Source of the DNA: Eonycteris spelaea
Lineage: Eukaryota > Chordata > Mammalia > Chiroptera > Pteropodidae
Direction of reading: 5' to 3'
NCBI GenBank assembly: GCA_003508835.1
Contig: PUFA01000062.1
Span: 1,774,001-1,838,000, forward strand
DNA: 64,000 nucleotides
A model generated the notes under the pieces. That model was given only the letters and a program-made list of their open reading frames with translations. It was not told the DNA's origin and did not search any database. Positions 24,122 through 34,262 of this stretch are shown here, piece after piece. Each line of letters begins with the position of its first letter. Positions within the stretch are counted from its first letter, which is position 1. Both the position numbers and the translations under genes were made by a program.

Positions 24122-24258
24122 GAAATCCCTTATTTTTTATGCCTACAGTACCTGATCTTCCTAGGTGGTCTTCCATCCAAGTACGAACTAGGCCCGACCC
24201 TGCTTAGCTTCCGAGATCAAACAGGAGCAGGCTTGTTCAGGGTAGCATGGCCGTAGAC
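24122..24258 (-). mobile_element. 5S rRNA-derived SINE-like retroposon, copy 2
   Basis: The complement of 24141-24258 starts 'GTCTACGGCCATGCTACCC', contains 'TCGGAAGCTAAGCAGGGTCG' (box A/intermediate element region) and 'TACTTGGATGG' (box C region), and ends 'CTGTAGGCATAAAAAATAAG', giving an A-rich tail. It shares the diagnostic changes of the copy at 13.7 kb, including AGGAAGA before the 3' end, GTAGGCATA, and ACAGGAG-type changes in the middle, but keeps GGGTCGGGCC intact. It is slightly longer (118 versus 112 bases) than copy 1. It is not a functional 5S gene: the 3' stem is altered and the lone copy lies in an intron. Confidence 0.85.
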
Positions 24259-25744
24259 TCTATGGATCAGACTGTCAAAACTAGAGCCTGTTTTGTGTTC
24301 TTTTGAATATTTTTAGTGGTAGTAGATGTTAATCCTTTAAGAATAGATCTGATTTCTTAAAGGAGCAGGTCTTTTCAAAGCCATGTCTTTATAAATGTAA
24401 AGACCTGTAAGGTAGGAGAAATACCACTTATAATAAAAAAAAAAAATTCCAACTGTTAAGAGTTTTCCCAATACAAAATGAGATGATTCCTGCAGAAGAA
24501 ATGCCCTTAGCAGTGGCAGAATCATTGGAATAAGTGTGTAGATTCCCATTGTAATTAATAACTTTGAGGAACAGCCTTCATTTCAGTGCTGTATTTATTC
24601 AGAAAGAAAATCAGCCATATTATCTCTGTAGTTACATTTGTGTTTTGCATTCAGATAGTATCATGTGGCATGGGAAAATTCAGAAGGAAATATTTTGGGA
24701 AAAAATTTAAATTCAAAGGCTATTTCTGAAGAAATGTGTGAAGCCATTGCAAATTCAAATTTGGGTATTTTGTTTTTGTTGTTTTTGATAAAGCATGAGG
24801 TTATTGTTTCTTACAGTTGCTTTATTGTTTGTTTAGTAATCTTGGTATTTAATTGTCTGATTTCAAGTGGTTAAAATTTGTTAGGATGTTTATGCTGGCT
24901 TCTTGCTTTCAGACCAATTCAGCACGTTATACTAAGCATGATAAATTAGCTTCTCTAAGAATATTTAAAACAAGTTAGATGGCTTTAAGTCAAAAGAGAG
25001 AAAATCAAATTACTTTCCTGAGCTTTTATACTTAATGATGAAATAAGTAAAGGCACATAAAATGTGCTGTCAACAAGTTAGTATTCCAATAAATAGTAAA
25101 TTAGATTCCAGTGTCTGCATTGCCTGGACATTAGGCTAAGGTAAACCTAATTTTGTAAAGTATATAATAAATCTTGTCTTGTTGAGCACTTTGGGTTCCA
25201 ACCGCTTTTTGCCAGTTATTGATCATGTGGATATATGGCATGTCTGCTTGCACTAAATGCTGTTTTATGTTGCATAAGTTAGGTGTTTCATTTATTCGTT
25301 TCCTCCCTGTTTTCAATGGTTGCTCTATTTTATCTTTTTTCATCATCATCTGCCCATAAAGACATTTGAGAAAAAACAACTTAAGGGAGAAAAGCAGGAA
25401 GCAGGAGAATATTTAAAGCTACTGAAATACGGAGACCTAGTTATGAAAGCCTGGATAAGGGCAGTAGTGGCCAAACTTTAAGGAGATAACGATGCAAAAA
25501 CCATTATGAAAAACTCCCGTATGTGGCAAAGAAATAATGTGACACAGGCTGCTATTTAAAAATATAAAAGAAAGTCTTGTTTTGACTTTTACTCTGGTCA
25601 TTTGACCTGCATATATTTAGTTAGATCTAACTTGTTTAGCCCTTAATATGCCAGGTGCTTGATATAAATTTATATTGTTCTTGCACTAAATTCTATGAGT
25701 AGAGGAAGTAAGACCTGTGGAAATCACGTACAAATTAGATGCAC

Positions 25745-28700
25745 TAAATGTCATTGAGAAATAATTCATGTACCATAAAATTGGTTTAAAGTTTAGTGAG
25801 GGTTTTTAGTGTATTCACAGTTCTGTAAGCATTACCAAAATCAATTTTAGAACATTTTCAACATGCCAAAAAGAAATCCTGTGCTTTTAACTGTGACTCC
25901 CTAATTGCCCTATTTCCCTTCCTCCGAGCGCTAGGCAATCACTAATCTACTTTTTGTCGGATTTATTTATTCTAGACATTTTGTATAAACGGAATCATAT
26001 GACGGGTGGTCTTTTGTAACTGGCGTCTTTCACTTTGGATATATTTTCAAGGCTCGTCCATGTGGTAGCATGTATCAGTATTTAATTACCTGTTATTGCC
26101 AAATAACAAGTGGTATATGGATATACCACATTTTATTTATACTCTAACCACCTGATGGACATTTGGATTATTTCCACTTAATGGTACTGCTATGAACATT
26201 TATGTTCGAGTTTTTGTGTAGACATACGTTTTTATTTCTCTTGGATGTATACCTAGGAGAATTGCTGGGTTGTGTGGTAACTGTTTAACTATTTGAGGAA
26301 CTACCAGACTTTTTCCAAAGTGGCCAATTTTATATGTACCAGCAATGTATGAGGGTTCAAATTGCTGTGTCCTCACCAACAATTTTGTTGTCTTTTTGAT
26401 TATAGCCATCCTAGTGGGTGTGAAATTTTATCTCATGGTAATTTTAATTTGCATTTCCCTGATGACTAATGATATTGAGCATCTTTTCATGTGTTTATTG
26501 GCCATCTGTATATATTCTGTGAAGAAATGTCTACTCAGATCTTGTCCATTTTTAATTGGGTTACTTGTCTTTTTATCGAATTTTGGAGTTCCTTATATAT
26601 GCCGAATACAAATCCATGATCAGATATGTGACTTGCAAAAATTTTCTTTCATTCTGAGGGTCTTTTTTCACTTCCTTGATTTGTCCTTTGAAACATTTTT
26701 TATTTCAAGGAAGTTCAATTTATCTTTTTTGTTTTGATTACTTGTACTTTGCTATCATATTCAAGAAACCACTGTCAAATCCAAGATCACAAAGAGTTAT
26801 GCCTGTTTAAAAAAAAAAAAGGTTTTTATCATTTTAACTCTTTGTCTATGATCTATTTTGAGTTAATTTTTATATATGGTGTGAGGGAGGAGTCAAACTT
26901 TATTCTTTTGCAGGTGGAAATCAATTGTCCTAATACCATTTATTGAAAAGACAATTTATTCCTCATTGAAATGTTTTGGCACCTGTGTTGAAATCAGTTG
27001 ACCCTAAGTACAAAGATCTATTTCTGGATTCTCAATTTTATTCAATTGAATATCCATATGCTAGTACTACACTCAATTATTGTTGTTTTCTAGTAAGTTT
27101 GAACTCTGGAAGTGTGAGCCCTCAAAATCTGTTCTTTTACAGGATTGTTTTGGCTATTCTTGGTCTCTTGAATTTCCATATGAATTTTAAGATCATCTTA
27201 TCCATTTTTCTAAATAAGCCAGCTGGGAATTTTATAGTAATTTTATTGAATCTGTATTTGGAAAATATTGACAACTTAAATTAAGTCTCTCAATTCATTT
27301 ACATGGGATGTCTCAGTTTACTCAGATCTTTCATTCCTTTGTGTTGTTTTATAATTTTCAGAATATAAATACATTAATATTCTGAATGAATTTACATTTC
27401 TTAAATTTATTGCTAAGTTTATTTCTGATGCTCTTAATTTCATCTTAGATTGCTCATTGCTAGTGTATAGAAGTACAACTGCATTTTATGTATTGATTTT
27501 GTATCCTATAACCTTGCTCAGCTCACTAGTTTCAACAGTTTAGTGGTTTCCTTAGGATTTTTAATATACTGTTGACCCCTGAACAACACAGGTTTAGACT
27601 GCATGGGTCCACCTATACATGGATTTTTTTTGCCAATAAATATTATAAATATATTTTTCTTAGGATTTTAAGTTTAACTCACTCTTATCTCTAGTTTACT
27701 TTATTGTAATAATACAGTATGTAACACACATAACATACAAAATATGTGTTAATCAACTATGTTATTGGTAAGGCTTCTATTTATCAGTAGGGTTAAGCTT
27801 TTGGGAATCAAGTTACATGTGGATTTTGACTGCATGGGGGTATCAGCATCCCTGACCCCCATGTTGTTCAGGATATACAAGATGTCATCTATGAATAATG
27901 ATAGACCTACTTCCTTTTCTACCTGAATGCATTTTCTTTCTTTTTCTTACCTAATTGCCCTGGCTAGAACCTTCAGTACAGTGTTAAATAGAAATGTTGA
28001 GAATCTTTTTTTTGTTGTTCCTGTTCTGGGGAAAGCTTTCAGTCTTTCTTGATATTAAATGTAGTTTTTGCATACATACCTTTTATTCAGGTTACAGAAG
28101 TTGATTTCCATTCCTAGTGTGTTGAGTGTTTTTAGATTTTGTCAAATGTTTGTGTTGAGATTGTGCATATGATTTCTGTTCATTATTCTATTAATATGTA
28201 GTGTATTACATTAGCTGATTTCCTGATGCAAAACCAACAATGCATTCCTAGGATAAATTCCACCTAGTTGTGTAATATGATCCTTTTTATATGTTGCTGG
28301 ATTAGGTTTTCTGGTATTTCTGTTGAGGATTTGTTTGATAAGAGCTATTGCTCTGTAGTTTCTCTGTGATCTTTTTATCTGGCTTTAGCCTCAGGGTTAT
28401 ACTGGTTTCATAAAATAAGTTGGGAAGTGTTCCCTTCTCATTAGGGGAGGACTATGAAGAATTGGTATTGTTTCTCCTTTAAATCTTTGGTAGAATTCAC
28501 CAGTGCATACATCTGGAACTAGGCTTTCCTTTTTGTGCAGTTTTTTAAATTGCTATTTAATCTCTTGTGAAGACATATCTTCACATTTTCTATTTTGTCT
28601 TGAGTTAATTTATGTAACTTGTGTTCCTCTAGGAATGTGTCCATTTCATCTAATTTCATTCACTGGCATACAGTTGTTCATAGTATAATCGAATTTTTTT

Positions 28701-29810
28701 TATTACTATAAGGTCAAAAGTAATCTGTTTCACCCATGATTTTAATTTTTTTTGGCAGTTCAGCTAAAGTTTTGTCCATTTTGTTGATCTCTTCAAAGAG
28801 CCAACTTTTGGTTTCATTGATTTTTTTTTGTTTTTCTATTGTTTCATTTCTATTCTATTCTTTATTGTAATCTATGTAATTCTTCCCTTCTGCTTGCTTT
28901 AGCTTTCTCTTCCTTGCTCTTTTTCTGTTGTCTTAAGGTAGAAAGTTATTGATTTGAGGTATTTTAATATGGGTGTTTACAGCTATAACTTTTCCTCTAA
29001 GTACTGCTTTAAGATCATCCCATAAGTTTGATATGTTATCTCTTCATTTTCATTCATCTCAAAGTATTTTTAACTTCCTTTGTGATTTCTTCTTTAACTA
29101 TGGTTATTTAGAACCATAGCATTTCTCAATTTTTTTTTCTGTTATTAACTTCTAATGTTGTTGCATTATGTTCCGAGAACATACTTTATATGATTTAAAT
29201 CAGTTTAAGTTTTTTGAGACTTATTTTATGATCTAATATATGTTCTACTCTGGGGAATGTTCTGTGTGTACCTTAGTAGAATGTATATTGTTGGATTGTT
29301 CTATAGATGTCAGATTTAGTTCGTTTATAGTATTGTTCCAGTCGTCTAGTTTTTTGTTGATCTTTCTAGTTGTTCTTACCATTATTGAATGAGATATTCA
29401 AAGCTCCAGCTATTATACTTGAATTGTCTATTTCTTCATTTGTCAGTTTGTATTTCATGTATTTAAGGATCTGTTGTTAGTTGCAATGACATTTATAATA
29501 GCTATACATTCCTCATGGATTGATCCTTTATCATAAAATGCCTCTCATTATCTCTAGTTAACACTTTATTTTAGAACCTCTCTTGTTTGATATGAGTATA
29601 GACATGTGAGCTATCTTATGGTTGCTATTTGTGTGCTATATCTTTTCCTACCCTTTTACTTTTAACCTATTTGAAGCTGAAGTATGTCTCCTATAGACTA
29701 CATATAGTTGGATCTTAATCCAGTCCACCTTTGACTTCTGCCAATCCAATTACACTTAATGGTATTATGGATATAGTTACTTACATCTGCCATTTTACTT
29801 TTTTTTTTTT
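25745..29810 (-). mobile_element. Old L1 LINE, antisense, 3' UTR through ORF2, interrupted
   Basis: The + strand runs from the complement of the L1 3' region near 25760-26000 ('GGCAATCACTAATCTACTTT', 'CGGAATCATATGACGGGTGG') into ORF2 ('TTGCATTTCCCTGATGACTA' near 26450; 'GGATTGTTTTGGCTATTCTT' near 27140; reverse-transcriptase complement farther right). A MER2-type element splits it at 27569-27872. Many frameshifts and stops are present. The 130-residue open frame at 26345-26737 is the antisense of ORF2 and not a gene. Confidence 0.9.
27569..27872 (+). mobile_element. MER2-type Tigger (TcMar) nonautonomous transposon nested in L1
   Basis: The element begins 'CTGTTGACCCCTGAACAACA', carries 'CATAACATACAAAATATGTG' in the middle, and ends with 'CCCCATGTTGTTCAGG', so its ends are inverted repeats of one another. 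The last few bases of the right terminus are lost. L1 sequence resumes immediately after it ('ACAAGATGTCATCTATGAA'), and TA-rich bases at both edges fit a TA target. Confidence 0.88.
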
Positions 29811-29915
29811 CAATTTAAAATTGATGAATTGTTTACTTCTTGAATTTTCCATTTAATGTTTTTGGACCATGGTTAACCATCGGTAACTAAAATCACAAAA
29901 GCAAAATCAGTTATT
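29811..29915 (+). mobile_element. Tigger-type transposon terminal fragment
   Basis: 'CAATTTAAAATTGATGAATT', 'TTGAATTTTCCATTTAATG' and 'GGACCATGGTTAACCATCGG' match the same end of the DNA transposon seen at 63.5 kb. The outermost terminus is absent. Confidence 0.7.
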
Positions 29916-30915
29916 GTATTCTTCTAAGCGTCGTTGTTCTTCATGCCCAAACATCTCAACTTCCAGGAATTCGGTTGCCAGATCAAAACTCTCAGAGTCC
30001 TAAAGGTTAAGATTTCAACAGAAAAAAAAAAAACACACATACATATTATATACAAAGATAAAGTTTCATCAGGTAAACAGAATACAAATTATAGTCATAA
30101 TAACTACAAAAACCCCTTAAACCACCGTGGTTTTCTGCACATGACATAGGTCTCAAAACGAGGTCACAAAGCCATTAATCAGAGGTGTAGGTGGTTCTCC
30201 CATAACTACAATTTATATTCTGGAGAAGCTGGCTTTCTATGAACTGTAGGGGCTCATGTGTTGGGCCTCAAAGAAATGAAATGCTTTCACATCTAGGGGG
30301 AATTACTTTTTCTATATGTCTCAGTTCTTTTGTGTTCCTCTTTTACCTCTTTGCTTTGTTTTAAATGAATATTTTCTAGCATAACATTTTAATTCCTTTA
30401 GTAATTTTTGCCTATATTTGAGTTATTTTCTTTATAGTTATTTTAAGTCATATACAACTTATCAGAATCTTCTTATAATTTACACTAACAATTCTAATGA
30501 GCTATAGAAAGATTACTCCTATAGTTCTATTCTCTTTTCTCCTTTTTTGTGCTCTTGTTCTATACATGACATCTATATATGTTACAAAGCCAGTGACATT
30601 GTTATAATTATTTCCTACAATTTGATGTCATTGAAAGAAAATGAAATAACAGGAATATATTTATAGCTTTTGTTCTATTAACCTTCATATTTACCATTTT
30701 TCTCTTTATTCTAAATCAGACCTTTCCTCAGATATATCCAAAGGATGGAGACCAGGCTCTGTGTATGGTTGTTAGTTTGTGCATGGCACATTAGTGCAGT
30801 ATGTTTGTGAGTTTATTTTGACCTTGGCAGATGTCTTGTTCTAATGATTTCAGTATGTGAAGCTTAGTAATTTACAGTTGTGTCCCATTAAACTTTCTGA
30901 TGGTGAAGCAGTCTA

Positions 30916-31047
30916 CATCAGCACTTCCCAACATGGGAGTCAGTAGCCACATGTGGCTATTAAGCACTAAAAGAATAGAATTGTTCATTTTAATTTATAT
31001 TTAATTTAAAAAGCCACAGCTAAAGCCTCTCATATTGGACAGTGATG
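30916..31047. mobile_element. hAT-type MITE (GTCCAATA class)
   Basis: The core 'GTAGCCACATGTGGCTATTA' and the terminal 'TATTGGACAGTG' mark a nonautonomous hAT-Charlie-group element. The 14-base palindrome AGCCACATGTGGCT lies at 30945-30958. Subfamily not assigned. Confidence 0.75.
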
Positions 31048-31730
31048 TTATAATCCCAGATCCCCCTTTCTTAATATTGTGATTAAACCTTGTAAGGTAG
31101 ATTAAAGGGAACTCCAAAATCAGTACTGATAGTTTTATATATTATAAAATTCATGGACTGGGCTGCGGGAATATTTTTTAAAGAAGTAGTTATATCTAAA
31201 AAACTTAAATGCAGATAGATAAAGATCCGATAGAAACACATCTCTACAGGGCCATGGCCTGGGAAGTACACAAAGCTCTGTGCTTCCATCTTGCAGAATC
31301 CTATGCACATTACCATTAAGGAAGAGAAGTTCTTTTCTCTGCTTGTTGGAAACAAAGGAAAAGAAGAAATCTTCAAAGCTAAAACTGGACATTTTCCTTA
31401 TGCTGATAGCAGTTGAGGAAAGGGAATGAAACCCATACTGCTCTCCATAGTAAATTTTTCAAAGAACGTACATGTAAAAGTTTCTACACACTCTGAATAT
31501 TCTCTCGTACTCTTTGAAGTAAGGAGATGGAAGCACCTATTATCCTCACTTCTTAGTAAAATATACCTTTCATTGTTTTCCAATACATATTTTTCAGATA
31601 TATATTGATGAAAGCCGAACTGCTTATAGCCAAAACAGACAAAATGTCTGTCCCCATGTGATATACCATGATAATCACAGGTTTTAAGTTTCTCTTAAAA
31701 TGTAGATGTTTAACTTCAGGTCAGTATGTG

Positions 31731-31751
31731 TTAATGCCCAATGGGCATTAA
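31731..31751. repeat. 21-bp palindrome (10-bp arms)
   Basis: TTAATGCCCA, one central A, then TGGGCATTAA: a perfect 10-base inverted repeat about 415 bp upstream of the NWD2 exon at 32166. No known factor is assigned. Confidence 0.9.
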
Positions 31752-32165
31752 GACATTCAGTAACATTATACACTGTTATTTAATTGTCTCAAATAATGTG
31801 CTGCTTTCATGTCCCAGCTGCTTTCAAACATTTTTTGAAGTCCTGTTACCATTTCAATGTAATGAAAGCCTGCACTGCAAAGCCTGTGACATTTAGCATT
31901 TCATTTTCTCTGGGCCCACGTCAACCGTATAATCAGAAACATAAGAAATTATAATGTTCATCCCCAGCCCATCATGGGATTTAAAAAAAGGAAAAAGCCT
32001 CTTCAGATGGATCTTTAAAATCATTTTCCCCCTGAGGGAAAAGAGCCATGTAAAGAGAAAAGTTAAAAGTCATATTAGCTTAACATTGTGAATAAGAATA
32101 AGCCCCAGAGGTAAATAAAAATTTCCCACCGGTGAATTAATGCTGCTGCCTCTGTTGGTTTCCAG

Positions 32166-32282
32166 GTTATAGATCTGTACTGGGGAGTTGATGAAGATGA
32201 GTGGGACAGCCCGGAGCTCCAGAAGATCCGCATGAAGCTGCTGGAGGATTGTTTGAAAACTTCTGCAGGTCCATGTTTTGTT
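32166..32282 (+). CDS. NWD2: NWD2 internal exon (117 bp), N-terminal DUF4062-like region
   Basis: The acceptor is 'GTTGGTTTCCAG'. The exon has 39 codons in phase 0, running straight on from the exon at 14720. The peptide starts 'VIDLYWGVDEDEWDSPEL' and ends 'KTSAGPCFV'. The D-L-x-W-G-V block and the final G-P-C-F-V strand are conserved features of the DUF4062/TIR-like region of NWD1/NWD2-type proteins; the acidic DEDEWD insert is notable. I place the donor after GTT (GTGGGT), because the family continues G-L-L-G here and the intron is then phase 0. A competing donor five bases downstream (GTATAA) would shift the frame. The exon is symmetric, so skipping would delete 39 residues in frame. The next coding exon was not found in the remaining 31.7 kb. 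Confidence 0.93.
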
Positions 32283-33124
32283 GTGGGTATAAAAAACTAA
32301 TGCTTTATATTAAATTATAGATGAACGTGAGAATTCTTGCTGATTTGTGATTCTTAACGGGCTTTTTAAATGGGGGGGGAATTACTTGCTCTCCTATATC
32401 TATTTAAAATTTTTGAACTGTCTCCTTTCCCTCCGTGTGTGAGAACACAACCCTCAGTTCTCCATAAGAACCACTGCAAATTAACGGTGAATAATTTGAA
32501 ATGGTAACCGAAGGGGTGACTTGGGTTTGACAACAATTTCTGCAACGCCTTGTGATCAGCAGTAAGGATGACTGTGTCAGTCCTACAGTAATTCTAAATT
32601 TTCTTATATTGTGTAATGTATTCCATCAGTGTCTATTTCTAGCATTTTTTTAAAGCACAGTGGCTGAAACATTGTAAAAGTAAACCAAATATACTGTGTC
32701 AAATCTGCCAATATGAAATGCCCTGTGGGAAAAAAAATTGTTTTTGCAGTCATTTTCAGCTAGATGTTCATTATAAGCTACAAATTCAATCACTGTCTTA
32801 AGTTGGCTTGAGAAAGAACCTTATCTTGAATCCAAATAGAGCCTACAGTTAATAGAGAAGTGGGCCCTTTCAGCACAGGACAAGGGGTGAATTTACTAGT
32901 GAATTCTAGGGAGAAAATATCAAATTATACAATTAAAAGCTAGGTTCAGTGTATCAACCAAAAGAGTTTTTAATATTTATTTGAATATCCATCTATTTTC
33001 TGCTCCACTTAGGATTAAAAAGACAGATGCTATCAGAAATCTGACCTGTTAATAAAGTTTTTACCAGAGATAATAAAATACATTAAAGCACTATCATATT
33101 TTTAGTATCAGTATCTGGATAAAT

Positions 33125-33860
33125 TATTAATTTATTCATCAACTACTTATTGAATGATGCTCTATGCCAGCAGCTTCTCTCATTGCTGAGGATGTGGTAG
33201 GTGGACCCGTGTGAAATAGTCATTTTGTGGGCCACTTTCTTATTATGATTTAATCTTAGAACCGAACTTGGAAGATAAAACTTTCTGCCCTTATAGAGCT
33301 TGTGTTCTTATGGGGGCGTGAGAGAAGAGGGTAAGCAAAATCAAAGAAATAAAGAAGATGGTGATAAGTGCTATAGAGAAAAAATACAGGAAGGAAGAAG
33401 AGGAAACAGCTGTGAGGCAAGAGATTTATTTTCAGAGGAGTAGCTGGGGAAGGCCTCACAAATTAGGTGACTTTGAAGGGAAGATAGGAAGAAGGGCAGG
33501 AGAGAACCAGGTGGAAATTCCAGATCAGAGCATTCCAGGTATGTTCAGGGAACAGCTAAGCATGCCAGTGTACCAGAGCAGCATGAGCAAGAGAGGAAGT
33601 CTGGGAGAGGAGGCTATATCCTGGGGCTTTATCCTCTTGACATTGGCTGTAAAGATTTCACTTTTACTTTGAATGATGTGAGAAACTACAGAGAGTTTTG
33701 AGCAGAAGACTGAAGTGATATGACATATTTTAAGGCCTCCCCTGGCTCCTGGGTGTAGGATAGAAGGCAGAACAGGAAGACACATTAGAAAGTTAATGCA
33801 GTAAGCCAAACAAGACAAATAGGTGGTTCAGTGGGTGTTGAAGAATGGACATCTGTAAAC
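33125..33860 (-). mobile_element. L2 LINE 3' region, antisense, long copy
   Basis: The complement of L2 is visible in full order: 'GATGGTGATAAGTGCTATAG', 'GCTGGGGAAGGCCTCACAAA', 'AGAGCATTCCAGGTATGTTC', 'GAGAGTTTTGAGCAGAAGAC' and 'GTTAATGCAGTAAGCCAAAC'. The open frames at 33256-33818 derive from it. Confidence 0.85.
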
Positions 33861-34044
33861 AGCATCCTGTGGTCTGAATAGAAAGCTGTTCTGAAAGCTA
33901 TGTTAGCTATTTGAAGAGCTAGTAATGGAAGGAATTAAGACTTTTTTCATGCATCTTCAGAAGCTAGAACAAGGACCAGTGGACGGAAATTACAAGGAGA
34001 AGTATTTCAGCTACAGGTGAAGAAATTGGAGGAGGTAGCTCTCA

Positions 34045-34262
34045 GGTTTTGGGGTCACGTATCCCTGGGTACTGATCGACATGTGATATTTGTGTGACAC
34101 TGGAGTGTTTTTACTACTCTAAGCCTTAGTTTCCTTATCTGTAAAATGGAGATGATGATAATACTTATTTACCTCCTGAGATCATTCTGAGGATGAAAAA
34201 AATTACAGGGCACTTATAGTTCCTCACATAGAGTAACCCACCATAAATGATGGTTGTTATTT
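34045..34262 (+). mobile_element. MIR SINE, sense
   Basis: 'AAGCCTTAGTTTCCTTATCT', 'GTAAAATGGAGATGATGATA' and 'ACCTCCTGAGATCATTCTGA' are MIR 3' half landmarks; the 5' half is eroded. Confidence 0.8.

Larger units (their letters stand above)
14809..32165 (+). other. NWD2: Complete NWD2 intron, 17,357 bp, phase 0
   Basis: The donor is CAG|GTAACT. The acceptor is 'CTCTGTTGGTTTCCAG' ending at 32165. Recognisable repeats are listed separately. Stretches with nothing beyond simple sequence by eye are about 14810-15560, 19070-19900, 20640-22130, 23400-24120, 24260-25740 and 29930-32165, apart from the items noted inside them. The last 1.2 kb before the acceptor is free of recognised repeats. Confidence 0.9.

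Noticed and set aside
26345..26737. 130-residue open frame, the longest in the window
   Set aside because: It is the antisense of L1 ORF2 within the 25.7-29.8 kb element, with no domain and no splice context.
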